From JAPHTQ01 sp050288165 (GTDB lineage Bacteria > Pseudomonadota > Gammaproteobacteria > Thiohalomonadales > Thiohalomonadaceae), in contig JBNKDG010000013.1 of the NCBI GenBank assembly GCA_050288165.1, positions 1-62,266 on the forward strand: a stretch of 62,266 nucleotides of DNA, given 5' to 3'. Positions 33,341-42,978 of this stretch are shown one piece after another. Position numbers and translations under genes: made by a program. Position 1 is the first letter of the stretch; each line of letters opens with the position of its first letter. Under the pieces are notes generated by a model. The model searched no databases. It was not told the origin of the DNA and saw only the letters and a program-made list of their open reading frames with translations.

Positions 33341-33763
33341 TCAGTTGTGACAAGACATGGCTTCGGCGATCAGCCGAAAGTCACTCTCAGGTATCTGCAG
33401 GTGACCGAAGCGGAAAACATAGCCCCAGCGCGTTTTGTCTTTAATGAATGTCAGTTGCTCCAGCAGTGGACGGATCGGTGCCTCACAGCATGGTTGAAAG
33501 CGGATGTCACGACGAAACGGAATAAAGCCGGGTGCCATCTCAACCTGATAGACCTCCTCGCCGATCACCTCGCCGATGGCAGTAAAGCGCTGGCAGGGAT
33601 GTTTCTCTCCCAGCACCTCCTGTGGTGAGTAGTAGATGATCCAGTCTCCTTTTGCCATGCGCTTCAATGGTTGCGCCTTGCCGTGGCAGAGCTGGGCGAA
33701 ACCACCATCAACGCCAACCAGTATATGTTGGCGTGAAGCGACGCCGATCCAGTAACGTTTCAT
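33341..33763 (-). CDS. EVE-domain protein
   Basis: A 140-residue protein matching the PUA-like EVE fold: RYWIGVASRQHILVG at the start, KGDWIIYYSPQ near residue 40, FTAIGEVIGEEVYQ and the C-terminal FRLIAEAM. EVE domains recognise modified bases in DNA or RNA and often accompany defence or modification genes, but stand-alone ones occur in core genomes. Its ATG overlaps the stop of the upstream VOC gene by one base (TAATG), so they are coupled. Confidence 0.85.
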   Translation of the reverse strand: MKRYWIGVASRQHILVGVDGGFAQLCHGKAQPLKRMAKGDWIIYYSPQEVLGEKHPCQRFTAIGEVIGEEVYQVEMAPGFIPFRRDIRFQPCCEAPIRPLLEQLTFIKDKTRWGYVFRFGHLQIPESDFRLIAEAMSCHN

Positions 33764-34179
33764 TACGCCTTCTGTGCCAGGGTCACGACATAGCCGTTGT
33801 TGTCGAGGATCCGCACTTCGCGCATGCCGTAAAAGGTGGTGCGTTCCGGGACAATAATCTTCACTTCGTCGCTCAGTCCTGCCAGCAGATTGTCCAGGTC
33901 TGCCACTTCAAGATAGAAGGCAACACTGGCAGCCACCGGCATCTCGGCAAAAGGAGGATAATCTCCAGCAATGGAGGAGCGCTCCTGGAGCATCAGCATC
34001 GCCCCGTCGTGGTTTAACATGGCCCACTGCAACTTGGTTACAGTGGAGTATTCATTAGTGGCCTGTTCGCTACTGGCGAGCATACCGTTCAAGAAGGTAA
34101 AGCCGAGGCGGCTGCAATAGAACTCGACGCTTGCGTTGACGTTTTCGGTCATCAGGTTGGGAATCATGGTACTGCTCAT
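33763..34179 (-). CDS. VOC-superfamily (bleomycin-resistance-like) protein
   Basis: A 138-residue protein from ATG 34179, starting MSSTMIPNLMTENVNASVEFYCSRLGFTF. It has the two beta-alpha-beta-beta-beta halves of the VOC fold and ends VRILDNNGYVVTLAQKA, in which the usual metal-ligand Glu position appears altered. Upstream codons add a non-conserved leader and lack a ribosome site, whereas GGAGC lies ahead of 34179. It is the first gene of the small EVE/VOC/cupin/tag run. Function unknown. Confidence 0.85.
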   Translation of the reverse strand: MSSTMIPNLMTENVNASVEFYCSRLGFTFLNGMLASSEQATNEYSTVTKLQWAMLNHDGAMLMLQERSSIAGDYPPFAEMPVAASVAFYLEVADLDNLLAGLSDEVKIIVPERTTFYGMREVRILDNNGYVVTLAQKA

Positions 34180-34305
34180 GGGGTTGCTCCTTGTTGGTTG
34201 GTTTTGTGTCAGCCTACGCGCCACCTCCTGACACCCTGCTGTCAGTAGCATTGGGTTAGCCTCCTGTTACGTGTAATCTGTGTTGAATCGGTGAGGAGAG
34301 AAGCA

Positions 34306-34638
34306 ATGGCGATCAGTGACGACTATCTGGAATACCTGAAAGAGCTGCTCGAATGGCTACCCCAGTTGCGTGCCAAGCGTATGTTTGGTGGTGCCGGTCT
34401 CTATAGCGATGAAGTCTTCTTCGCCATTGCCGATGACGCCGGTCTCTATCTCAAGGCCGACGCACATAGTGTGGAGTTTTACAAAAAAGGCGGCAGCGAG
34501 CAGTTCACCTATGAATCGAAGGGTAAGGTCGGGAAGATGAATTTCTGGTCGGTGCCTGCCGATGTGCTGGAAGATGACGACGAGTTACGCACCTGGGTAC
34601 GTGTGGCACTGGATACCGCACTGAGAGCGAAGAAATAG
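34306..34638 (+). CDS. TfoX N-terminal-domain family protein
   Basis: A 110-residue protein resembling the N-terminal domain of TfoX (Sxy): a helical start (DDYLEYLKELLEWLPQLRAKRMFGGAGLYSDEVFFAIADD) followed by strands. The usual C-terminal TfoX domain is absent, so this is not a full competence regulator. ATG 34306 has GAGGAGAG seven bases upstream. It ends three bases before the WYL regulator gene, implying an operon. Confidence 0.88.
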   Translation: MAISDDYLEYLKELLEWLPQLRAKRMFGGAGLYSDEVFFAIADDAGLYLKADAHSVEFYKKGGSEQFTYESKGKVGKMNFWSVPADVLEDDDELRTWVRVALDTALRAKK

Positions 34639-34641
34639 CGT

Positions 34642-35328
34642 ATGCGTCGCGCCGACCGCCTCTTTCGTATTACCCAGGAGCTGCGTAGTGATCGCTGGAT
34701 GACCGCGCAGAAACTAGCTGAACTGCTGGAGGTCTCCGAGCGCACCATCTATCGCGACATTCAGGACCTCTCCCTGTCAGGTATCCCGATCATTGCCGAG
34801 GCGGGAATGGGTTATCGGCTGATGGAAGGATTTCGTCTACCGCCGTTGATGTTCACCGAGGAGGAGTTGGAGGCGCTGTTGCTCGGTGTACGCATGGTCG
34901 GGGTATGGACCGACCCGGTGCTGGCCAACGCGGCAGAGCGGGCGGTGGCGCGCATCGAAGCGGTGTTGCCGGAGCGGCTGGTGCCAGAGTTGTCACGCAA
35001 TACCATTTTGGTGCCACCCTTCGGACCCGAGGCGGAGGTCGGCGACGCACTGCACCTGCTACGGCAGGCGATACGTAGCCAGAGCAAGGTGAAGTTTCAC
35101 TACCAGCGTGCCGACGGTGAAAAGTCGGTACGTACGGTCTGGCCGTTGGGACTTGCCTATTGGGGCCGAACCTGGACACTGATTGCCTGGTGCGAACTGC
35201 GCAACGAACTTCGTCATTTTCGCCTCGACCGCATGAACAATCTGATCGAAAGCGGTGAATCGTTTACTTCGCAGCCAGGTAGGACACTGGAAGATTTTCT
35301 TGCTCAGTACGAAAGTGGCAAGGATTAA
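34642..35328 (+). CDS. HTH-WYL (YafY-like) transcriptional regulator
   Basis: A 228-residue protein. The N-terminal HTH runs through MRRADRLFRITQELRSDRWMTAQKLAELLEVSERTIYRDIQDLSLSG (residues 1-48). The WYL ligand-binding region is recognisable around residues 150-195 (VRTVWPLGLAYWGRTWTLIAWCELRNELRHFRLDRM). It probably controls itself and the preceding TfoX-N gene. WYL proteins sense nucleic acids or other ligands. Its last four bases overlap the end of the convergent hypF. Confidence 0.92.
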   Translation: MRRADRLFRITQELRSDRWMTAQKLAELLEVSERTIYRDIQDLSLSGIPIIAEAGMGYRLMEGFRLPPLMFTEEELEALLLGVRMVGVWTDPVLANAAERAVARIEAVLPERLVPELSRNTILVPPFGPEAEVGDALHLLRQAIRSQSKVKFHYQRADGEKSVRTVWPLGLAYWGRTWTLIAWCELRNELRHFRLDRMNNLIESGESFTSQPGRTLEDFLAQYESGKD

Positions 35329-37631
35329 CTCAACGAGCCGATAACCGCCTGGCCGAGTGAAATGCCGCCATCGTTGGCGGGAACCTGAATGGGGGCGATT
35401 ACCTGTAGGCCTTTCTGGCGCAACAGATGACTACACGCCGCCAATAGCAACCGGTTCTGCCACACGCCACCGTTCAGGGCGATGATCTCAACGCTATGCG
35501 CAGCAGCAAGTGATTCAGCCGTTTCGCTGACCGCCCTGGCGATGGTGGAATGGAAACGCGCGGCGATAACGCCTTTCTGCACTCCGCGCTGTAGATCGGT
35601 AAACAGTTCACGCCATAACGGTTCCCAGCTTAACGTGTTGTCACGCCACTCATAGCCATAGGCATTTTCCTGTTCCATGGTGATGAATGGTGTCGCCGCA
35701 GCCTCCAGTTCGATTGCCGCGTGACCTTCAAATCCCGCCCGTTCACGACAGATACCGAGTGCCGCGGCGACGGCGTCGAAGAGTCTCCCTGCTGAAGAGG
35801 CGCTCGGGCTGTTCAGTCCTCTGTCGATCATCTTGCGCAGGGTATCGAGCGGCTGCTGTTGCAGGAAACGAATGATCTTGAGATCGCCGTGGCGTTCGAT
35901 GAATTGCTCGCTATCGGGAAGTTGCAACAGATGCGCCAGGGTATTGCGCCACGGTTCATACATCGCCTGCGCACCACCGGGCATGGCAACAGGTTGAAAG
36001 CCGCCGAGCTTTTCGCAGCGGTTGTACCCGCAGAGCAGAAACTCACCACCCCATAGCTCACCGTTCTCGCCCATACCGAGGCCGTCGAGCGCTACACCCA
36101 AAACACGTTGCTCGGGGAGTACACCATGCTCGGCCATGCAGGCGGCAATGTGCGCATGGTGGTGTTGCACTTCCAGTAGCGGAATGTCTTCCTCGGCGGC
36201 GAGATGTTTACCGAGCTGGGTGGAGAGGTAGTTGGGGTGCTTGTCGACCACAATCAGTTCGGGAGAAAAGTCGAATAACTGGCGGTAAAGCTTCAGGTTG
36301 TGTTGGTAGTCGCGATAGGTGGAAGCCTCTTCCAGGTCACCCATGTGTTGCGAGAGCACTGCACGACGGTCGCGGAGCAGACAGAAACTGTTCTTCAGTT
36401 CCGCACCAAGTGCCAGCACCGTGCGTTGACTGGCAAGTTCAGGACAAAGCAGAAGTGGTTGCGGCGTATAACCCCGTGCACGACGTATCACACGTGGCGC
36501 ATCGTCAGCAATACGCACCACCGAATCATCGAGACGATTGACGATATCACGGTCGTGCATCAACCACGCCTCGGCGATGTCCGCCAGGCGTTCACGTGCG
36601 TCGACGTTGTCGGTGCACTGTGGCTCGTCGCTACGGTTACCGGAGGTAAGAACGATAGGACAATCCAGTGCTTGCATTAACAGATGGTGCAACGGTGTAT
36701 AGGGCAACATGAAACCGAGACTGTTCTGACCTGGTGCAATGCCAGCAGCCAGCGATTCTCCCGCTGCCTGCAGCAACACAATCGGTGCGGCACGATCATT
36801 GAGTAACGTGGCTTCGTCTGCACCGACCTCGGCATAACGGCGTACCATATCGATATCCCGTGCCATCAGGGCGAAGGCCTTGTGGTAACGCTGTTTGTTG
36901 TGTCGTAGTCGGGTGACCGATTCTTCATTGCCAGCATCGCAGGCGAGATGAAACCCACCGATACCTTTTATCGCCACGATCTCACCGGCACGAAGCAAAC
37001 GTGCAGCGGCATCGATGACATCTTCATCACCCTGCGGCTGGATGATTGCACCCGCGGTATCCTCCAGCCAGACTTGCGGTCCACACACCGGACAGGCGTT
37101 GGGTTGTGCGTGGAAGCGGCGATCAGTCGGATCGTCATATTCGGCCTGACACGCCGGGCACATGGGAAAGCTGGCCATGCTGGTGTTGTCGCGATCGTAG
37201 GGAATGCGGCGAATGATCGACAGGCGTGGGCCGCAGTGGGTGCAGTTGGTGAAGGGATAACGGTAGCGACGATTGCTCGGGTCCACGATCTCGGCGAGAC
37301 ACTCCGGGCAGGTTGTCGCATCGGCCGCGACGTTGGTGCGTGCCTCACCGTCATGACTGTGCTGAATACGAAAGTCATCGGGCGCTGTGGCGTTATCGAA
37401 AGGCCTTCTCTCGATCTCTTCGATGCGTGCCAGTGGCGGTGCTTCACTTTTCAGCAGCGAGACAAAGTGGTCGAGTGATTCTCCTTCTCCCCATGCCTCG
37501 ATCAAAACACCGTCGGCGTCGTTCCATACCTCGCCGCGCAGTTGGCATTCATGTGCCAGACGCCAGATCGTCGGTCGCATACCGACGCCCTGAACAATAC
37601 CGCGGATACGTATGCGCTCGGCCTTCATCAA
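35325..37631 (-). CDS. hypF: Carbamoyltransferase HypF
   Basis: A 768-residue maturation enzyme that uses carbamoyl phosphate and ATP to carbamoylate the HypE C-terminal cysteine, the source of the cyanide ligands of the NiFe site. Domains in order are acylphosphatase (residues 1-90, GIVQGVGMRPT), a double zinc-finger region (CPECLAEI, CTHCGPR, CPAC, CPVCG), a YrdC-like domain (GIGGFHLACDA) and a Kae1-like carbamoyltransferase domain with HHHAHIAACMAEHG. It is the last gene of the locus, its ATG overlapping the hupV stop by 4 bp. Confidence 0.97.
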   Translation of the reverse strand: MMKAERIRIRGIVQGVGMRPTIWRLAHECQLRGEVWNDADGVLIEAWGEGESLDHFVSLLKSEAPPLARIEEIERRPFDNATAPDDFRIQHSHDGEARTNVAADATTCPECLAEIVDPSNRRYRYPFTNCTHCGPRLSIIRRIPYDRDNTSMASFPMCPACQAEYDDPTDRRFHAQPNACPVCGPQVWLEDTAGAIIQPQGDEDVIDAAARLLRAGEIVAIKGIGGFHLACDAGNEESVTRLRHNKQRYHKAFALMARDIDMVRRYAEVGADEATLLNDRAAPIVLLQAAGESLAAGIAPGQNSLGFMLPYTPLHHLLMQALDCPIVLTSGNRSDEPQCTDNVDARERLADIAEAWLMHDRDIVNRLDDSVVRIADDAPRVIRRARGYTPQPLLLCPELASQRTVLALGAELKNSFCLLRDRRAVLSQHMGDLEEASTYRDYQHNLKLYRQLFDFSPELIVVDKHPNYLSTQLGKHLAAEEDIPLLEVQHHHAHIAACMAEHGVLPEQRVLGVALDGLGMGENGELWGGEFLLCGYNRCEKLGGFQPVAMPGGAQAMYEPWRNTLAHLLQLPDSEQFIERHGDLKIIRFLQQQPLDTLRKMIDRGLNSPSASSAGRLFDAVAAALGICRERAGFEGHAAIELEAAATPFITMEQENAYGYEWRDNTLSWEPLWRELFTDLQRGVQKGVIAARFHSTIARAVSETAESLAAAHSVEIIALNGGVWQNRLLLAACSHLLRQKGLQVIAPIQVPANDGGISLGQAVIGSLS

Positions 37632-39067
37632 TGAACAGTGCAGACCATACAGGGATCGAAGGAGCGCACGATGTGTTGTACCGCCACCGGGTTGCGCTCA
37701 CCGTCACGTACCGGTGCGTCGCGCAGTGCCAGTTCCAGCGCCCCCGGTTGCTGTTGCTGATCGCGGGGTGAGAAGTTCCATGTGGTCGGTGCGATGATCT
37801 GGTAGTTGAAGATGCGTCCATTCTTCACCTTGATCCAGTGACCGAGGCTGCCACGTGCCGCCTCGATCAAACCGAAGCCCTGTGCCTCATCGGGAATGAG
37901 ACTCGGCTGATAAAATGGTTCTCCCGGTTTGAGTGCATGTGCCCACTGTTCCATCGCCACGGTGACACGTGCGATCTCCAGCAGCCGGGCGATAACACGA
38001 TTGCGCACATTGCCGCCGCTCTGCGCCACCAGATCACGAATCAGCGGATGGCCGTCTATCACCTGACGCGCCAGCGCACCGACCTCGACAACTTCACCAC
38101 CTAGGCGTGGCGCCTTGCACCAACTGTAACCGTTATCAAACTCTGCACTGGGCAATGTGACACCTTCGAAGGGATGACGTGGTTCAGCCTGCATCTGCAT
38201 CCAGCTATGGGAAACATCTTCACTGATCGCGGCTTGATCCAGTGCGGTAACCTGACCATCGTGCCAGACACCCGAAGCGAACAGTGAGCCATAGGCGCCG
38301 TAACTCATAAAGCGATCCGCAGCACGTCCAAGTGTCTGCAGTTGCAGCGCATCGGCGAGATGCAGGAAGCGGCGCATGTCGCTGCTTTCCGCTGGTGCGG
38401 CATGTTGCCACTGCTCCAGCGCGGCGGCAGAGCCGAGGGCGATCACACTCTCCAGCGTGTCGCCGAAGAGGGTACGTTGCAGAAAACCGCGAAAGGCGAA
38501 AAGCAGGGCGATGAGACGACTGCGTTCGTCAGCAGCGATGGCGCGAGTGGTGCCACCGGGCTGGATCGCCAGCGAGTGCGGCCACTTGCCCGCCAATAAT
38601 CCCTGCAGGTGCATGAACTCGGCACGCGGTCCCAATACATCCTGTGCTGCACTACCCCGTGTTGCCTTGAAGCGTTTCTCCCCCATCTCGAACCACGGTT
38701 CGTTGCGATACACCTCGCGGGCGAAATCGGGCATGAAGAAGAGATAGAAGTGGGTCAGGTGATCGGCCACATTTTCCCCGCCGAGGATCAGATTCGTTGC
38801 CAGCTCTCCGTTTGGCGGCGATGTATTGCCCTGCACCGCGGCCAGCGCCTGTGCCGAAGCAACCGACTGTGCCACGGAGCAGATACCGCAGATGCGCGGG
38901 ACATAGACCAGCGCATCGAGCGGATCCTTACCCTGTAAGATTTGCTCGTAACCGCGATAGAGTGGCGAGACCACCCAGGCATCGGCGACGCGGTCGCCCT
39001 GAATCTCGAGTTGAACCTCGAGATCACCTTCGACACGATTGAATGGACCGACGATACGACGGCTCAT
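37628..39067 (-). CDS. hupV: Regulatory (H2-sensing) hydrogenase large subunit
   Basis: A 479-residue group 2b-type NiFe large subunit. The nickel ligands are in RICGICSVAQS (about residues 58-68) and in the final DPCMVCTVH. The protein ends exactly at that histidine, with no C-terminal tail, so unlike HupL it needs no protease. This is characteristic of sensory HupV/HoxC. With HupU it binds H2 and signals to HupT. It is coupled to hupU (4-bp overlap) and hypF. Confidence 0.96.
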   Translation of the reverse strand: MSRRIVGPFNRVEGDLEVQLEIQGDRVADAWVVSPLYRGYEQILQGKDPLDALVYVPRICGICSVAQSVASAQALAAVQGNTSPPNGELATNLILGGENVADHLTHFYLFFMPDFAREVYRNEPWFEMGEKRFKATRGSAAQDVLGPRAEFMHLQGLLAGKWPHSLAIQPGGTTRAIAADERSRLIALLFAFRGFLQRTLFGDTLESVIALGSAAALEQWQHAAPAESSDMRRFLHLADALQLQTLGRAADRFMSYGAYGSLFASGVWHDGQVTALDQAAISEDVSHSWMQMQAEPRHPFEGVTLPSAEFDNGYSWCKAPRLGGEVVEVGALARQVIDGHPLIRDLVAQSGGNVRNRVIARLLEIARVTVAMEQWAHALKPGEPFYQPSLIPDEAQGFGLIEAARGSLGHWIKVKNGRIFNYQIIAPTTWNFSPRDQQQQPGALELALRDAPVRDGERNPVAVQHIVRSFDPCMVCTVH

Positions 39068-40071
39068 TTGTCGTCCGCCTTTTTACCCGGCACAACACGA
39101 ATGTGATCGAAAACGGCGTTTTCTTTGAGACGCGATGGCGTCGCGGCCTTCGCCAGTGCCGCCAGAGCGACGAACCACGCCTTGGGCATATCGGTAGGCA
39201 GGCCGATCGGAATACCGGCGATCTTCGGTGTATTCTGGAAGCTGTGATTCGGTTCTTCGAACTGTGGTGCGGTGCAGTTGATGCAGGCATATCCACCGCG
39301 CAGGCAGGAACCTTCGCCGTTCCACAGACGGGTATTGCAGTCGGCCCGTGCCTGAGTGCCGAGACAGCCGAGATGCTCCATCATGCAACCAAGATCAGAA
39401 TGCTTTTCCGCGCTGGCCTTGAACTCATAGTATTCGTTGCGCGGGCAACCGTGATGCACCAGATGATCGGTGTAGTTGCGCGGACGGTTCAGTTCATCGA
39501 GTGATGCGGTGGTCATATCATCCATCGCCAGTTGCATCAGGGTTTGTAGTACCCAGTTGGGATGAATGGGGCAACCGGCGATATTGATCACCGGTAGATT
39601 TCCTAGAGAACGGAATGTCTTGCCCAGCAGTCCGCCAACGGTGTTGCCATCATATTGCAAACCGCAGGCTTCGGTAGGATTGTCACCTGCCGCGGTCATA
39701 CCGCCGAAGGCGGCGCAACTGCCGATAGCGATTACCTGCTGTGCCTTTTCTGCCAGTTCGCTAATGTGATCGCGCATCGGTCGATCGCTACCCGCCTGGC
39801 GATGAAACATACCGCTGCCATTGGGCCCCTGGATCACCGAACCTTCAAGACAGAAGAAGTCGAGCTGTATTTCACCATTGAGAATACGCGCGATAATTTG
39901 CTGTAACTCCTCATCGCTCTCTTCACTAAGACTCGGGTGCCACAGTAGATCGATGCCCGCACTCTCCAGCGCGGTGAACAGATTGGGTGATTCGGCGTTA
40001 AACAGCGATAGGGAACAGCCGCCACAACCGCCGGACTGTAACCACAGCAGTGTATGGCGCCTGCTCATCAT
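39064..40071 (-). CDS. hupU: Regulatory (H2-sensing) hydrogenase small subunit
   Basis: A 335-residue iron-sulfur subunit. It starts directly with LLWLQSGGCGGCSLSLF, the proximal-cluster cysteines near the N-terminus, without a Tat signal, so it is cytosolic. Further cysteines lie in IAIGSCAAFGGM, NIAGCPIHPNW and a C-terminal HGCPRNEYYEFKASAEKHSDLGCM region. It lacks the C-terminal membrane anchor of HupS. It partners HupV as the sensor and overlaps hupT upstream and hupV downstream by 4 bp each. Confidence 0.96.
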   Translation of the reverse strand: MMSRRHTLLWLQSGGCGGCSLSLFNAESPNLFTALESAGIDLLWHPSLSEESDEELQQIIARILNGEIQLDFFCLEGSVIQGPNGSGMFHRQAGSDRPMRDHISELAEKAQQVIAIGSCAAFGGMTAAGDNPTEACGLQYDGNTVGGLLGKTFRSLGNLPVINIAGCPIHPNWVLQTLMQLAMDDMTTASLDELNRPRNYTDHLVHHGCPRNEYYEFKASAEKHSDLGCMMEHLGCLGTQARADCNTRLWNGEGSCLRGGYACINCTAPQFEEPNHSFQNTPKIAGIPIGLPTDMPKAWFVALAALAKAATPSRLKENAVFDHIRVVPGKKADDK

Positions 40072-41438
40072 GCCTTCCCGCTGCTGCCGTCGAGCGGCAA
40101 ACTGAGAATAAATTCGGCGCCGCCATCTTGGTGGTTATGCGCACTCAGGGCGCCATTCATCTCCTGTGCCAGTCCGTAGCTGATATAGAGACCGAGGCCG
40201 GTACCCTGGCCTACCGGTTTGCTGGTGTAAAAGGGATCGAATATATGCGGCAGATGATTCTCGGGAATGCCGGGGCCGTAGTCGCGGATACGGATAGCAA
40301 TCATGCCGTTGAATTCTTCGCAGCTGATGTCGAGTCGTTGCTGCTCCGATTTTTCCATCGCGTCGGAAGCGTTCTGGATCAGATTGATCAGCACCTGGTG
40401 CAGTTGACCTTTGCGCCCGATCATCTTGAGCTTTGTGGGTAGCTGGTAGTGGACATCTGGCTTAATTCGCTCCGCCTTGAGTACCCACTGCACCGCCTTA
40501 CGGATCGCCGCAGGCAGTTCGAACTGACTTAGCTCTTCACGTTGTCCGCCGGAGTAGCGACGCAAATCCTGCACGATGTCACTGACCCGCTCGGCCCCCT
40601 CCAGGGTGCCGTCGATCAGCGGTCCGATGTCGTTAAGAATACGATCGATACGCAGTTCGTCATGTAGTTGGCGTAGCGCCGGGGAATCGATCTCCTGCGA
40701 GACTCGCTCAAGGTACTGGGTAATGCGTGTACCGTAACGCTTGAGTGCATGCATGTTGCCGAAGACAAAACTGATCGGGTTGTTCAGCTCATGGGCCACA
40801 CCGGCGACCAGGCGACCCAGCGACGCCATCTTTTCCGATTGCACCAGATGTTGCTGTGTCTGTTGCAATTCGCGGTGTGCCTGATTGAGATCATCGTAGG
40901 CGCGGCGCAGTTCGCCGACGGGACGACCGAGTAGCACCATGCCGACCAGGCCTCCGGCGCTGTTGTAGCGGGAAGAGCAGTTCATCGCCAGCGGTGCACT
41001 GCTGCCATCGGCGCAACGCAGGCTGACTTCGCAATCGATCAAAGATACGTTCCCAAGTCGCTCCGGGAAATGCTGCACTACATCATGGGAGTCGTTGCCG
41101 AATATTTCGATCAACTGACGTCCGACAAAATCGTTTGCCGGGATACCGGTCAATTTCGCCAGTGCGGTGTTGACCTGTTGAATTCGTCCGGCGGTATCGC
41201 AGGCGATCAATACGTCGGTCATCGACGAGAGCACACTGTCGATGAATTGCTGTGCCAGTTCCAGCGCGGCGTTTTTCTGCTCAAGCTCGACCTGATAACG
41301 CACCAGATCCGCATAGATGGTGTCCATCTTGCGGATGACTTCGATCCAGGCATTCTCGGAACTGGCATCCAGCTCAGGCGTACCGCCGAGACCAGCCTGC
41401 ATCATCAGGCTGGAGGGTTGTTTTTGCAGATTAGTCAC
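40068..41438 (-). CDS. hupT: H2-responsive PAS sensor histidine kinase
   Basis: A 456-residue soluble kinase. An N-terminal helical region is followed by a PAS domain (about 65-175), a DHp helix with phospho-acceptor H216 in GVAHELNNPISFVFGN, and a HATPase domain (N box LINLIQNASDAM; G boxes RDYGPGIPENHLPHIFDPFYT and GTGLGLYI). No TM segments. It receives the hydrogen signal from HupUV and adjusts phosphorylation of HupR, encoded two bases upstream. Confidence 0.94.
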   Translation of the reverse strand: MTNLQKQPSSLMMQAGLGGTPELDASSENAWIEVIRKMDTIYADLVRYQVELEQKNAALELAQQFIDSVLSSMTDVLIACDTAGRIQQVNTALAKLTGIPANDFVGRQLIEIFGNDSHDVVQHFPERLGNVSLIDCEVSLRCADGSSAPLAMNCSSRYNSAGGLVGMVLLGRPVGELRRAYDDLNQAHRELQQTQQHLVQSEKMASLGRLVAGVAHELNNPISFVFGNMHALKRYGTRITQYLERVSQEIDSPALRQLHDELRIDRILNDIGPLIDGTLEGAERVSDIVQDLRRYSGGQREELSQFELPAAIRKAVQWVLKAERIKPDVHYQLPTKLKMIGRKGQLHQVLINLIQNASDAMEKSEQQRLDISCEEFNGMIAIRIRDYGPGIPENHLPHIFDPFYTSKPVGQGTGLGLYISYGLAQEMNGALSAHNHQDGGAEFILSLPLDGSSGKA

Positions 41439-41440
41439 CG

Positions 41441-42934
41441 TTATTCGCCACCACTGACAGAGCGTTTGCCGTTCTCTTCATTGCTGCCGCCTACCTGCTC
41501 AAGGTTGTAACGTTCCAGTTTATTGCGCAGTCCCACCCGTGATAGGCCCAGCTCGCGCGCAGCACGACTCTTGTTCCAGCGGTGCCGGATCAGGGTTTCG
41601 CGCAGGATACGCTCTTCCAGTGCCTCAACCCGATCCTTGAGTGTGCCCTGCAGGCCGGTCAGATGTTCGACCACTGTCGCCTCATGACGCGGTGCGGTGT
41701 TGAGGATACGGCTATTGAGCAGTTCAGCACCGAGTTCCTTACTATCAGACATCACCAGCATGTGGCGCACCTCGTTCTGTAACTCGCGCACATTGCCCGG
41801 CCAGTTGTAGGCCTGCAGACAGGCCAGTGCCTCTTCGGTAAAGCCGTTGACGCTCTTGCCCAGACTCTGCATTGCCGACTTGAGCAGGGTGTTGGCCAGT
41901 AGTGGTACGTCTTCCTTGCGTTTGCGTAGCGGAGGCAGATCGATAACTACAGCGGCCAGACGATAGTAGAGGTCTTCGCGGAAACGTCCTTCGTGAACCT
42001 CGCGCTCCAGATCCTTGTTACTGGCGGCGATAATCCGCACGTCGACATTGCGGGTGCGGCCACTGCCGAGGGGACGGATCTCACCCTCCTGCAGTACGCG
42101 CAGTAGTTTTACCTGAAAGGCGGGAGAGACCTCGCCGATTTCGTCGAGGAATACGGTGCCGCCGTTGGCGCGCTCGAACAGGCCGATGCGATCTTCTACC
42201 GCGCCGGTGAAGGCGCCGCGTTTGTAGCCGAACAGTTCGCTCTCCAGTAGTTCGTCGGGGAGGGCGCCGCAGTTTTCCACCACAAAGGGCTTGTCCCAGC
42301 GCAGGCTGTTGTAGTGCAGCGCACGGGCCGCCAGTTCCTTGCCGGTACCCGATTCACCGGAGAGCAAAACAGAAACGTCATAGGGCGCGATACGGCGTAT
42401 GCGATCGCAGACTTCGTTCATACAGCTTTCATCGCTGCGAATAATGCCATCATCACAACTGTAACTGCTACGCAGCACGGTGCGCTTGTTCTGCAACGAT
42501 TCGTCGAGATGCTCAGGCATCATCTTTAATTCGATCGATAGCGCTTCGTTCTGTCGCTGTAACTCATACAGGCGGATTGCGTTCTTTAACAGCAACAACA
42601 GGCTTTCCGGGTGCCAGGGCTTGGTGACGTACTGGTAGATGCCCGCTTCGTTGACCGCGCTGATGATGTCTTCCGAGTCGGTATAGCCAGAGATGATCAT
42701 GCGGATTACGTCTGGCCAGCGATCGCGCACCTGTTTGAGGAATTCGACGCCGCTCATCTCCGGCATCCGCTGGTCGCAGAGGATGATCTGTACCCACTCC
42801 TTCTCCAGAATGGCGGTTGCCTCATCGACGTTTGCTGCCAGCATCACATCGAAGTCATCCTCAAGGATGCGTCGCAGGGTTTCCAGACTGCGAACCTCGT
42901 CGTCCACAACCAGTATGGTGGGTAGTGTGTTCAT
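41441..42934 (-). CDS. hupR: NtrC-family activator of hydrogenase genes (HupR/HoxA)
   Basis: A 497-residue response regulator. Receiver (1-125) with D54 in CDQRMPEMSG; AAA+ domain with Walker A GESGTGKE (about 190), the sigma-54 contact loop GYKRGAFTGA (about 240) and Walker B GGTVFLDEIGEV; C-terminal Fis-type HTH (RHRWNKSRAARELGLSRVGLRNKLERY). The intact GAFTGA implies sigma-54 dependence, matched by two sigma-54 promoters in the locus. In this it is like Ralstonia HoxA rather than Rhodobacter HupR, which is reported to act with sigma-70. Confidence 0.95.
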   Translation of the reverse strand: MNTLPTILVVDDEVRSLETLRRILEDDFDVMLAANVDEATAILEKEWVQIILCDQRMPEMSGVEFLKQVRDRWPDVIRMIISGYTDSEDIISAVNEAGIYQYVTKPWHPESLLLLLKNAIRLYELQRQNEALSIELKMMPEHLDESLQNKRTVLRSSYSCDDGIIRSDESCMNEVCDRIRRIAPYDVSVLLSGESGTGKELAARALHYNSLRWDKPFVVENCGALPDELLESELFGYKRGAFTGAVEDRIGLFERANGGTVFLDEIGEVSPAFQVKLLRVLQEGEIRPLGSGRTRNVDVRIIAASNKDLEREVHEGRFREDLYYRLAAVVIDLPPLRKRKEDVPLLANTLLKSAMQSLGKSVNGFTEEALACLQAYNWPGNVRELQNEVRHMLVMSDSKELGAELLNSRILNTAPRHEATVVEHLTGLQGTLKDRVEALEERILRETLIRHRWNKSRAARELGLSRVGLRNKLERYNLEQVGGSNEENGKRSVSGGE

Positions 42935-42978
42935 ATCACTCTCCCGGTTATCGAATTTTTTGTGCGCGGTTGTTTCAT

